The notes below the pieces were generated by a model. That model did no database searches and was not told the DNA's origin. It saw only the letters and a program-made list of their open reading frames with translations. Below are positions 54,451-62,287 of a DNA stretch of 64,000 nt, in pieces. The stretch lies in NCBI GenBank assembly GCA_963742715.1, contig CAVUMR010000002.1, positions 2,790,001 through 2,854,000 on the forward strand, given 5' to 3'. The position numbers were made by a program, and so were the translations under genes. How positions within the stretch are numbered: the first letter of the stretch is position 1; every line of letters begins with the position of its first letter. The stretch is from CAVUMR01 sp963742715 (lineage in GTDB: Bacteria > Actinomycetota > Actinomycetes > Mycobacteriales > Micromonosporaceae).

Positions 54451-55026
54451 CTATCCGAGGACCGAAACGAGGATCGTGCCCAGACCCGCGGCCAGGATCG
54501 TCGCTCCGGTCACCCGGCGAACGCGTCGTATCCATGTCCAACCCCGCTGCCCTTCCATCGCCATGGCCCACATGGTCATGCTCAAGATGACGATCCCGGC
54601 CGTGGCGATCAGGCTGAAGGCCACCAGGGCGCCGGGTGCCAGCCCCGGATCCAGCAGGGTCACCGCGACGATGGACACCCACAGCAGCGATGACGTTTTC
54701 TGGGTGGTCACGAGCAGGCCCAGGTCGAAGCCCCAGGTCAGCCCGAGGGCGCCCGGCGACATCGACCGAACCAGCTGCTGCGGCACCTGACGCCACACGT
54801 GCGGCGTCCGGCCGGCCAGGTCCGCGACGGCGAACGCCATGGCGATGGCGACCACCATCCCGACCCGGACCGGTTCCGGCAGGAACTGACCGACGAAACG
54901 GCCGACCAGATACACCGGTACCGCCAGCACCAGCCCCGCGCAGGCACCGCCTAGCGCGAGTCCGGCCAGGAAGCGGGCACCGCCTGCGCGGCTCCGCTGC
55001 AACATCGGGCCGGCGACCCCAGCCAT
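54451..55026 (-). CDS. Polytopic membrane protein of the Mau-like operon
   Basis: A 191-residue protein with five to six hydrophobic segments (about residues 18-42, 56-72, 92-108, 112-125, 130-155 and 172-190). The layout recalls the CcdA/DsbD transmembrane core. Only one Cys (residue 29) is present, so it cannot carry the usual transmembrane thiol pair. ATG 55026 follows GAGG. It is 9 bases from the micro-ORF stop and 38 bases from the next gene. It may be a scaffold or exporter for the cassette. No family is assigned. Confidence 0.7.
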   Translation of the reverse strand: MAGVAGPMLQRSRAGGARFLAGLALGGACAGLVLAVPVYLVGRFVGQFLPEPVRVGMVVAIAMAFAVADLAGRTPHVWRQVPQQLVRSMSPGALGLTWGFDLGLLVTTQKTSSLLWVSIVAVTLLDPGLAPGALVAFSLIATAGIVILSMTMWAMAMEGQRGWTWIRRVRRVTGATILAAGLGTILVSVLG

Positions 55027-55035
55027 GGACAGGCC

Positions 55036-55095
55036 TCAAGGACTCAGTACCTGCAGGAGTGCTCCGGCCACGCCCATGACCACCCAGACCGTCAC
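55036..55095 (-). CDS. 19-residue hydrophobic micro-ORF
   Basis: GTG 55095 opens a frame encoding MTVWVVMGVAGALLQVLSP and stops at 55036. An AGGGA sequence lies 8 bases before the start, 10 bases separate it from the preceding stop and 9 bases from the next start, which is the spacing pattern of the entire operon. The product would be one short membrane helix. It may be a true small membrane protein or a translational-coupling leader. Confidence 0.45.
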   Translation of the reverse strand: MTVWVVMGVAGALLQVLSP

Positions 55096-55105
55096 GTGAC
55101 AATCC

Positions 55106-55408
55106 CTACTGCGGCCAGCAGGCGTACGCCGAGTGGGAGTTGCCCGAGGTCTCACAGCACTGGCACTGCCACGGGATGCCGCCGTTGGAGTAGTAGCAGC
55201 GCCACGAGTAGGCCGCGCTCGACATGCAGGACTGGTACGCGATGTTCGGCGGGCAGTGTGCGAGGTTGCAGCACCCGCAGCTGGCAGCGTACGCGGCCTT
55301 GGCACCGCCGAACGTCGCGGCCGCCACGGCAAGCCCACCCACACCGAGCCGGGTGAGGAGCTTGCGCCGCCCTAGGCCTTTGCCTTCCTGGGATTTTGGA
55401 GCTGTCAT
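55106..55408 (-). CDS. Tat-exported cysteine-rich small protein (putative cargo)
   Basis: A 100-residue precursor. The twin-arginine signal is GLGRRKLLTRLGVGG followed by a hydrophobic stretch and AKAAYA (cleavage near residue 41). The mature part of about 60 residues has 10 Cys (44, 46, 47, 52, 61, 71, 82, 84, 85 and 97) and 3 Trp (69, 80 and 98), besides many Tyr, Ser and Asn. This is the logic of the methylamine dehydrogenase light chain: Tat export, dense disulfides and Trp. However, the protein is less than half that size and I see no real sequence similarity. The genes before it encode MauD-like and MauE-like proteins. AAGGAGG before the ATG is the best ribosome binding site of the operon, implying high expression. 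Confidence 0.85.
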   Translation of the reverse strand: MTAPKSQEGKGLGRRKLLTRLGVGGLAVAAATFGGAKAAYAASCGCCNLAHCPPNIAYQSCMSSAAYSWRCYYSNGGIPWQCQCCETSGNSHSAYACWPQ

Positions 55409-55439
55409 GCCGCCTCCTTGGTCGTCGGAACGCTGGTTG

Positions 55440-55961
55440 TCAGTCGGTCTGCTCAGCCGATACGACCGCGTCCTGAAGGGCCGCGACGTCGGTGAACACC
55501 AGTGCCGAGGTCAACTCGCCATCACGCAGGAACAGCGCCGAGGGGCTGGTCTGCACACCGAACGCCCCGGTGACCCAGTCCCCGCCGAAGTCCACGTAGA
55601 CCGACTCCGCGGGCAGTCCGTGCTCCCGCATGAACGCCTCGGCGCGTCCGTGATCGTTGGTGGACAGCGCCACCGCCGTCGTGTAGCCGGCCACCGGGTC
55701 GAACCGGTCGCGCAGCTGCCCGGCGACGCTGGCGCAGCTGGCGCAGGAGGTGCTCAGCACCAGCAACACCCCGTCCGCGGCGGACGCCAGCCGGGACAGT
55801 TCCTTCGGCCAGGTGTCGGGTCGCTGCCCGAGCTTCGCCTCCTGTACCGACGGGGTCGCCTCGGCCGGGGTGAGCCGGGTGTACAGCTCCCCGAGCATGG
55901 CGAACAGCGTGACCACCGCGGCTGCCACCAGCAGCACGACGAATGCGAGCACGTAGAGCAT
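55440..55961 (-). CDS. MauD/TlpA-like thioredoxin-fold protein, membrane-anchored
   Basis: A 173-residue protein with one N-terminal membrane helix (residues 2-23) and an extracytoplasmic thioredoxin-like domain. The redox motif is Cys73-x-x-Cys76 in STSCASCASVAGQL, followed by the cis-Pro region GVQTSPSALFL. Proteins of this kind (MauD, TlpA) handle disulfides of exported proteins. The start ATG 55961 lies 13 bases after the MauE-like stop, behind AGGAG. Its likely client is the 10-Cys protein encoded next. Confidence 0.9.
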   Translation of the reverse strand: MLYVLAFVVLLVAAAVVTLFAMLGELYTRLTPAEATPSVQEAKLGQRPDTWPKELSRLASAADGVLLVLSTSCASCASVAGQLRDRFDPVAGYTTAVALSTNDHGRAEAFMREHGLPAESVYVDFGGDWVTGAFGVQTSPSALFLRDGELTSALVFTDVAALQDAVVSAEQTD

Positions 55962-55974
55962 CAGCCGCTACTCC

Positions 55975-56520
55975 TCATCTCGGAACCCGGCGGGCAGGCA
56001 ACCCGAGCGGGCGGCACAAGTCTCTGATCATGTCCCGGTACAGCCATCCGGCCAGTACCACCGCTACCGCGGCCGCGACCAGCACGGGCAGCTCCCGATG
56101 CGCGGCCCACCCGTCCGAGCCGTCCCGCCACAGCAGCGCCGACAGCACGGCGAGTACGAGTCCGAGCGCCAGGTCGCGCACCCCCGGCGGCCTGCTCGCC
56201 GCGCGGCCGAACCAGCCACCGGGCGAGCCGGACGTACGGGTCGCGGCGACGACACCGGCCGCGGCGAGCGCGGCACCGAGCACCAGTCCGGCGACGGCAC
56301 CCACCCCACGTACCGCGGGGATGGACAGGGCGAGCGCGGTAGCGAGCTCGATCACCGCCACCGCGCGGGCGAGCGGTACCGCTCGTGCCCGCGCCGCCGG
56401 GAACAGGTCCCCGATCCCGCGGCTCAGGTGTGCCGGTACGGCGAGGGTCGCCATCCCGGCGCACAGCAGCACACCGGCGAGCAGAGCACCGACGGCTCCG
56501 ACGAACGCCGCTGCGGTCAC
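55975..56520 (-). CDS. MauE/DoxX-like redox-associated membrane protein
   Basis: A 181-residue membrane protein with four main hydrophobic segments (about residues 3-27, 50-66, 71-92 and 115-130) plus a C-terminal one (about 144-160). The pattern GVLLCAGMATLAVPAHLSRG at the N-terminus and the arrangement with the following MauD-like gene match MauE, the membrane protein required with MauD for methylamine dehydrogenase light-chain maturation. GTG 56520 follows AAGGGGAA. The open frame that continues upstream to 56970 has low third-position GC and is not accepted. Confidence 0.85.
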   Translation of the reverse strand: MTAAAFVGAVGALLAGVLLCAGMATLAVPAHLSRGIGDLFPAARARAVPLARAVAVIELATALALSIPAVRGVGAVAGLVLGAALAAAGVVAATRTSGSPGGWFGRAASRPPGVRDLALGLVLAVLSALLWRDGSDGWAAHRELPVLVAAAVAVVLAGWLYRDMIRDLCRPLGLPARRVPR

Positions 56521-56538
56521 AGGTTCCCCTTCCGGTTG

Positions 56539-56582
56539 CTGGGCGGTACGCGCGTTGCTGGGCGGTACCGCACTGGGCGGTA
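56539..56582 (-). repeat. Three direct copies of TACCGCCCAG upstream of the Mau-like operon
   Basis: On the plus strand CTGGGCGGTA occurs at 56539-56548, 56558-56567 and 56573-56582. The first two copies are part of a longer 19-bp duplication (56535-56553 and 56554-56572). They end 19 bases before the first start codon and may be a regulator binding array or a leader repeat. Confidence 0.7.
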
Positions 56583-58149
56583 GCGCAGCGACCACCGGGG
56601 GATGGCGCACGAGACAGGCGCAATCGCCGGTCGCCAAGGGTGTTCCGTCGGCCAACCGGAGGTGCGCGTATCGGTGGGGGTCGCTGACTCGGTCGAGGTA
56701 GCTCGGAATATGGAAAACGCGCTGGTCACATTGCTGAAATCGATTGTTCGGGCATCGAGCACAGGCCGCGCCGGCCGGGGTCGACAAACCCCGGATCGGA
56801 ACGGTCCGTCCTCTGGGCCATGCCAAATTAGCGGTACTCGCCAGTGCCGTCAATGTGGAGCGGGCACGCGGACGCACCACGCAGTCGCGCCATCCGGAAA
56901 CACCGGCTGAATCGTCACCGCTCCGACCAGGTGAAACAGTTCTCGGACTGGCTGGAATGAGGCCGCTCAACGGTACGACTACCTGCGGGAATACCGCCGA
57001 GGCGCAGGTCGCGGCATTCCGACACGGGTCTGGTCACGAGTCGGCCACGACAGTGGCACATGGCGGCGATCCGTCCGCCCGTATCATCCGGCGGCCCTAG
57101 CGTCAATTCGTCGATCCGACCGGCAATTCGGCGCTCGCGACCGGTAATCTATTGCCGCCTGGCGCACGACGTATTCCTGAGGTAATTGACTGGCAATGAC
57201 AACCGGACCGACATTCCGCGTCCGCGGCAGCCCGCGACCTGATCAAGGAAGCACGATGCCGCGGTCGTCGGCGGGGGTGCTCGGATCGTCCGCATTGACG
57301 ATGATCCAGGACGACCGTTCGGGCGCTATGTCTGTTTTCTGGCCACATTTCAGATCTCGACGGGTCGGCGACCCAACCGCCGGCTGGTGGCGCTCCGGCC
57401 CGTGGTCGCCCGGCCGGCGGGTCGGGCCGAGCGGCGGCGAGCCACCGACCGATCGGGGGTTCACTGACGGAAGCGCCCACTCCCCCGTAGCCGCGGTCAG
57501 CTCAGCCTGCGACGCCCCGGCGCCGCGGCAATTTCGTGACAAACATCAAGGTCAACGCGGGTTTTCAACAGCTGAATTCTCTTCACTTTCCTTGTCGCAC
57601 GGCATCGAACCGGTTCGGCACTACCCGGCAGGCACCAGGTGCTGTGGCGGTTGTCCACATCGCTCCGGAGGTACACCAGGAATGGGTCTGATTTGCGCTC
57701 AACTGCCGACAGTGAACGATTCGCGAGTGCTCGAAGAATGGAGGTAAGCGCAAGCTCTACAGAGGACCCGCGATAATGTCAGCCCGATCGCGGGTGACCG
57801 TCAGCGGGTTCAGTTCATAATCCCCGTTCGGATGGCACCAGGAACGCGATTAACGCGCGCGATGTGTCGACCGCTCGACGTGAATGAAGATTGCCAGGAT
57901 CCGGGCGGGAGTCGTATCGCCGATTTCGGAATGTGAGCCGGTCGACGCCATGGACCCGGACCCGGTCGACGTTGGTGGATCCGGACCCGGGTCGGCGAGG
58001 CGGGCCGGTATCAGGGCAAAACCGCCCACCTGGCCGGCCTCGGGCCGCCTTCGTAGGCTGGAGGCAGCCCGCCGGACGCCTGGCGGGCGCATGAAGCACC
58101 CGGCGACGCTGGTCCGGTCCACCTGCCGGCCCAGCAGTGAGGCCCCTCG
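56583..58149. other. 1.6-kb gene-poor region of lower GC
   Basis: No frame here shows the strong third-position GC bias of the neighbouring genes. AT-richer patches occur around 56700-56760, 57100-57200 and 57530-57600. The region separates the minus-strand Mau-like operon from the plus-strand L,D-transpeptidase and must contain both promoters. I see no tRNA, repeat array or insertion sequence in it. A decayed gene or a non-coding RNA remains possible. Confidence 0.5.
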
Positions 58150-59160
58150 ATGACTGGTACAGATGTGGCTCGATCCGGTCGGCGCACCCGGCTACGCCGG
58201 CTCGGCGTGATAGCGGTGGCGCTGGCCGGACTGCTGGTGTCGGCCTGCTCGTCCGGTGGCAAGGACAGCCCCTCGTCCGACAGGACGACCGGCTCCGGCA
58301 CCCTGCAGGCCGCCCCGCGGCCGACCGGGAAGCCGGTACACGTGTCGCTGCTGCAGGGCGACAACAGTGTGTACGGCGTGGGCATGCCGATCATCGCGTA
58401 CTTCAACCGCGCGATCACCGACGCGACCGCGTTCACCAAAGCGGTCAAGGTCACGATCAACGACCAGCCGGCGGACGGCGCCTGGTACTTCCAGAAGTCC
58501 GGCCGCTCCGACCAGGCGATGGAGGCGCACTACCGGCCTGAGCAGTACTGGCCGGCACACGCGAAGATCAACGTCGACCTGCCGGTGGAGGGCGAAAGCG
58601 CCGGACCGGGCCTGGTGTTCGACGACAGCCTGACCCTGGCCATCTCCACCGGTGCCGCGCATGTGTCCACTGTGGACTGCTCCGCGGAGCGGATGACGGT
58701 CACCGCCGACGGAGCCACGGTACGGACCATGCCCACCTCCTGCGGGAAGGCGACCGCGCCCACGCACAGCGGTACCAAGGTGGTCATGCAGAAGGGCGAG
58801 AACGACCCGAAGACCGGGAAGTTGCGGGCCGAGGGTGCGGTACGGATGGTCGGCGACAACCCGGCCGACCCGTACAACCTGATCGTGCCGTGGTCGGTAC
58901 GCGTGACCAACTCCGGCGAGTACGTCCACGCGGCGGAGTGGAACGGCGGCAACATCGGGGTCCGCTCGACCTCGCACGGCTGTACCAACCTCAACGTCGG
59001 CGACGCCAAGTGGTTCTTCCAGTTTTCGCAGGTCGGCGACGTGGTCACGTACACCAACACCGGCGGCGCGCCGATGCCCTCGTGGGACGGCTACGGCGAC
59101 TGGAATGTGCCGTGGTCAACCTGGCAGGGCGGCGGCGTCGTCAGCAAGCCGACGGACTGA
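58150..59160 (+). CDS. Lipoprotein L,D-transpeptidase (YkuD family)
   Basis: A 336-residue exported lipoprotein: basic start, hydrophobic stretch and lipobox LVSAC with Cys33. One or two Ig-like domains (about 60-185) precede the YkuD catalytic domain. The active site is STSHGCTNLN with His276 and Cys278. It makes 3-3 cross-links in peptidoglycan or attaches proteins to it, as LdtMt2-type enzymes do in actinobacteria. Start: ATG 58150, just behind GAGG-like sequence. Confidence 0.93.
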   Translation: MTGTDVARSGRRTRLRRLGVIAVALAGLLVSACSSGGKDSPSSDRTTGSGTLQAAPRPTGKPVHVSLLQGDNSVYGVGMPIIAYFNRAITDATAFTKAVKVTINDQPADGAWYFQKSGRSDQAMEAHYRPEQYWPAHAKINVDLPVEGESAGPGLVFDDSLTLAISTGAAHVSTVDCSAERMTVTADGATVRTMPTSCGKATAPTHSGTKVVMQKGENDPKTGKLRAEGAVRMVGDNPADPYNLIVPWSVRVTNSGEYVHAAEWNGGNIGVRSTSHGCTNLNVGDAKWFFQFSQVGDVVTYTNTGGAPMPSWDGYGDWNVPWSTWQGGGVVSKPTD

Positions 59161-59258
59161 CCCCGGCGCCCGGCTCGTTTGAGCTGGTCCCGACCCGACC
59201 CGACCCGGCGCGGCACCGCGGGAGCCGGTGACCCCGCGGTCCCGGCACCCCGGCGCTG

Positions 59259-60023
59259 TCAGGACAGGACCACCGCGACGCTGAGAGCGATGATCAGGAC
59301 GCTCTGCGCGGAGTGGGCGATGATGCCCAACCAGGCGCTGCGCAGCCGGCCGGTGGCGTAGGCGGCCATCGCGCCGGTGACGACAGCGGTCGGCATCGAC
59401 CACGGTTGGTGCAGGTGGTACAGGCCGAAGATCAGGCCGTTCACGAGCCAGTCGGCCCGGCCGAACGCGTCGCGCATGCGGGGCAGCAACAGACCCCGGA
59501 ACAGCAGCTCCTCGCCGAGGACCGTGTTGAACAGGCACAGCACCACGATCAGCGCGAGCAGCCCCCAGTTGTCCCGCAGCGTCGCCTGCCCGTCGGTCGA
59601 CTCGAGGAACGTGCCCAGATCGCGGCTCGCCGGTACGGCCGGGTCGATCGGCGCGAACTCCACCAACCCGAAGCAGCCGACGAGTACGAGGGCCCACAGC
59701 CAGACGCGACCGCCCCGCCGGCCGGTCGCGTCCGTGGGCGGATTCAGCCACAGCGCGTCCCGTACCCGGGTCCAGCGCAGGCTCCGCTGCTCGTACCCGA
59801 CCAGCCCGGCGACGAGCACGAACTGCCAGATCAGCCCCGCGGCGAACACCGCGATGAGGGTCTCGGCGAACCGCCGGCCGGTGGTCGCGCCGGCGAGAAC
59901 CGGGGCCACCACCCACGCCCCGATCCCCATCGGTACGGCCGCCGCCGCCCAGACGGCCAGCACCTGGAGTCGGGTGTACTGCCGAATAGTCGATCGTGTC
60001 GGTGCCGCGGCGAGAGTGGTCAT
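59259..60023 (-). CDS. CPBP family intramembrane metalloprotease
   Basis: A 254-residue membrane protein with about seven helices. The CPBP motif 1 EELLFRGLLLPRM (Glu-Glu and Arg) and motif 2 FGLYHLHQPW with its His are intact, and motif 3 is AHSAQS. Such CAAX-protease/bacteriocin-processing proteins cleave substrates within or near the membrane, or act in self-immunity. ATG 60023 follows GGAG. It is divergent from the two-component system. Confidence 0.88.
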   Translation of the reverse strand: MTTLAAAPTRSTIRQYTRLQVLAVWAAAAVPMGIGAWVVAPVLAGATTGRRFAETLIAVFAAGLIWQFVLVAGLVGYEQRSLRWTRVRDALWLNPPTDATGRRGGRVWLWALVLVGCFGLVEFAPIDPAVPASRDLGTFLESTDGQATLRDNWGLLALIVVLCLFNTVLGEELLFRGLLLPRMRDAFGRADWLVNGLIFGLYHLHQPWSMPTAVVTGAMAAYATGRLRSAWLGIIAHSAQSVLIIALSVAVVLS

Positions 60024-60168
60024 GTCCGGCTCCAGGAAGGCGTGCGGATGGGTCGGACCGGACGCTATGGCCGCTCCCCACCGGGCGCGTCCCCCCGCGG
60101 GGGTATCCCGGAACACCTCCTTCGGACGACGCCACGCGGCTGTCCCGCGGCCTACCGTCTGAGATCAA

Positions 60169-60243
60169 GAGCCGGAGACCGTCGAGCCGGAGACCGTGGA
60201 GCCGGAGACCGTCGAGCCGGAGACCGTCGAGCCGGAGACCGGA
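60169..60243. repeat. 15-bp tandem repeat, five copies
   Basis: GAGCCGGAGACCGTC repeats five times head to tail from 60169 (the second unit ends in GTG, the last is incomplete). The unit is a multiple of three and would encode Val-Glu-Pro-Glu-Thr in the frame of the histidine kinase if translation began at GTG 60196. The array lies 25-95 bases before the more likely kinase start. Confidence 0.93.
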
Positions 60244-60264
60244 AGCGGGAGGTCAGAAGCGGCA

Positions 60265-61479
60265 ATGGGTGGGCTTCGGGCACTTCGCGACCGGTACCGG
60301 CGGGTGCCCGCGGTCGCGGCCGACGGAGCACTCGGCGCCGTGTTCCTGGCCGGCATGCTCATCGAGCGGACCGGCGCGGGTCTGGCCCGCGACCGGGTAC
60401 CGCTGGCGGCGGTGCTGAGCGTGCTCGTCGCGGCCGGGTTGGCGCTGCGGCGGCGGGCACCGGTGACGGGATACCTGCTCGGCTCGGCGGCGTTGTCGGT
60501 CGAGGCGCTGTTCGTCGAGCCGAGCCCGGTGTCGCCGTACGCCAACCTGATCGGTCTGTACTCGTTGGGCCTGCACGCCGATCGCCGGCACGCCTGGTTC
60601 GCGCCGCCGCTGGTCGTCGCGGGGGTAGCCGCGTACTTCGCCGGCCTCGGCTCGTCGTCGCTGCTCGCGCCGGCGGGCGTGCTGTTCTCCTGGCTGCTCG
60701 CCTGGGCACTGGGGTACAGCACGGCCCGCCGTCGGGAGGCGCAGCAGGCGTCCGAGCACCTGCGGCGGCACCAGGCCATCGTCGAGGAACGCGCCCGGAT
60801 CGCCCGCGAGCTGCACGACCTCATCGGGCACACCGTCAACCTGATGGTGGTCCAGGCCGGTGCCGCCCGTCGGGTCCTCGACCGGGATCCGGCCCAGAGC
60901 CGGGAGCTGCTGTCCAGCGTGGAGAGCACCGGACGGGACGCGCTCGGCGAGCTCGACCGGGTGCTCGGCATCCTGCGCCAGGACGGGCGGACGGGAGCCG
61001 ACGCGGCGGGCACGCCGGACGCCGCGATCGACACCGGCCCAGCGGCGGGGCTGCCAGTCGCGGCAGGCATCCCGGAAGCGGCGGCGCTACCGGACGCGGC
61101 CGGGCTGCCACACCTGCCGGACCTGGTACGGCGGATGGGCCACGCCGGTATCCGGGTCACCATCGAGGTCGACGGCGAGCTCGATGGCGACCCGGCGAGC
61201 CGGAGCATGAGCCTCACCGCATACCGGATCATCCAGGAGGCCCTCACGAACGCGCTCAAACACGGGCAGGCCGGTTCGGCCAACGTCTCGGTACGCCATG
61301 CCGGTGGTGCCCTTGAGGTCGAGGTCCGCGACGACGGGCGGGGCGCGCCGGACGGCTATGTCCCCGGCCGTGGCCTGGTCGGCATCCGGGAGCGGGTGGC
61401 CCTGTTCGGCGGCAGCCTGGAACACGGAGGGGGTGACCGGGGCGGGTTCCGGGTGCGGGCCGTGCTCCCGCTGCCGTGA
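60265..61479 (+). CDS. NarL-type (HisKA_3) sensor histidine kinase
   Basis: The product is 404 residues from ATG 60265. GTG 60196 within the repeat would add 23 residues including VEPET repeats. About five membrane helices (residues 15-150) are followed by a HisKA_3 domain with phospho-acceptor His184 in RIARELHDLIGHTVNLM, an Ala/Gly/Pro linker (about 250-285) and an HATPase domain with EALTNALKH and DDGRG. It phosphorylates the response regulator encoded next (GTGA overlap). Signal unknown. Confidence 0.92.
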   Translation: MGGLRALRDRYRRVPAVAADGALGAVFLAGMLIERTGAGLARDRVPLAAVLSVLVAAGLALRRRAPVTGYLLGSAALSVEALFVEPSPVSPYANLIGLYSLGLHADRRHAWFAPPLVVAGVAAYFAGLGSSSLLAPAGVLFSWLLAWALGYSTARRREAQQASEHLRRHQAIVEERARIARELHDLIGHTVNLMVVQAGAARRVLDRDPAQSRELLSSVESTGRDALGELDRVLGILRQDGRTGADAAGTPDAAIDTGPAAGLPVAAGIPEAAALPDAAGLPHLPDLVRRMGHAGIRVTIEVDGELDGDPASRSMSLTAYRIIQEALTNALKHGQAGSANVSVRHAGGALEVEVRDDGRGAPDGYVPGRGLVGIRERVALFGGSLEHGGGDRGGFRVRAVLPLP

Positions 61480-62156
61480 CCGTCCGGGTGCTCGTAGCCG
61501 ACGACGACACGCTGCTGCGGGCCGGAGTGGCGGTGGTGCTCGGCAGCGCCGAGGGCATCGAGGTGGTGGGGGAGGCCGGCGACGGGTTGCGGGCGGTCGA
61601 GCTGTGTCGTTCGCTCGCCCCGGATGTTGTGCTGATGGACGTCCGGATGCCGGGCATCGACGGCATCGAAGCCACCCGACGCATCGTCGGGGCCGGGCTC
61701 GCGGCGCACGTCCTGGTGCTCACCACATTTCCCCAGGATGAGTACGTGTGGGGAGCGCTGCGCGCCGGTGCCAGCGGGTTCCTGCTCAAACGCGCCTCGC
61801 CGGAGCGGCTGATCGAGGCGGTACACACGATCGCGGCCGGCGACGCGCTGGTCGACCCGGCCGTGACCCGCGAGCTCGTACACCGCTTCGTCGAGCTGTC
61901 CGGGGCCGAGCCCGGTGCCGGTACGCCGTCCCCGGAGACCGCGCGACGCCTGGCCGAACTGACCGACCGGGAGACCCAGGTGCTGCATCTGATCGCCGCG
62001 GGCTACTCGAACGGCGAGCTCGCCGGGCTGCTGACGATCGCCGAGTCGACCGCCAAGACCCACGTCAAGCGGATCCTGGCCAAGATCGGCGCCCGGGACC
62101 GGGCCCAGGCGGTGGTCATCGCCTACCAGAGCGGCCTGATGAACCGCGGGCGCTGA
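61476..62156 (+). CDS. NarL/FixJ-type response regulator
   Basis: A 226-residue regulator: receiver domain with acidic residues 9-11, phospho-acceptor Asp55 in VVLMDVRMPG and Lys in FLLKRAS. A LuxR-type HTH follows (about 160-220, LTDRETQVLHLIAAGYSNGE). GTG 61476 overlaps the kinase stop by four bases. A likely nearby target is the divergent CPBP protease or the kinase promoter, although no binding site was identified. Confidence 0.94.
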   Translation: MTVRVLVADDDTLLRAGVAVVLGSAEGIEVVGEAGDGLRAVELCRSLAPDVVLMDVRMPGIDGIEATRRIVGAGLAAHVLVLTTFPQDEYVWGALRAGASGFLLKRASPERLIEAVHTIAAGDALVDPAVTRELVHRFVELSGAEPGAGTPSPETARRLAELTDRETQVLHLIAAGYSNGELAGLLTIAESTAKTHVKRILAKIGARDRAQAVVIAYQSGLMNRGR

Positions 62157-62287
62157 CCGGCGAGCCCGGCGGCCTCCTGTTCCGCACATGACCTTGCTCA
62201 GGTCCGGCCGATGGCTGTCGATGTGAAGATGTCGCCCTCATTCGGCCATCGGTCGTCGTCGGCCGGTAGCCACGGAGGTTGTGTCTG

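Noticed and set aside
55106..55408. Reading the Cys-rich protein as a true methylamine dehydrogenase light chain
   Set aside because: The mature part is about 60 residues, less than half the size expected, and the large subunit and other mau genes are absent. Only the export and disulfide logic is similar.
56521..56970. Upstream in-frame extension of the MauE-like gene containing CARCPNNRFQQC and GDCACLV
   Set aside because: The Cys-rich look was tempting, but third-position GC is only about 65 percent, far below the neighbours, and the GTG at 56520 has a good ribosome binding site.
57196..57747. A 183-codon frame in the gene-poor region
   Set aside because: No domain, no codon bias and mixed composition. 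The region is better treated as non-coding until comparative data exist.
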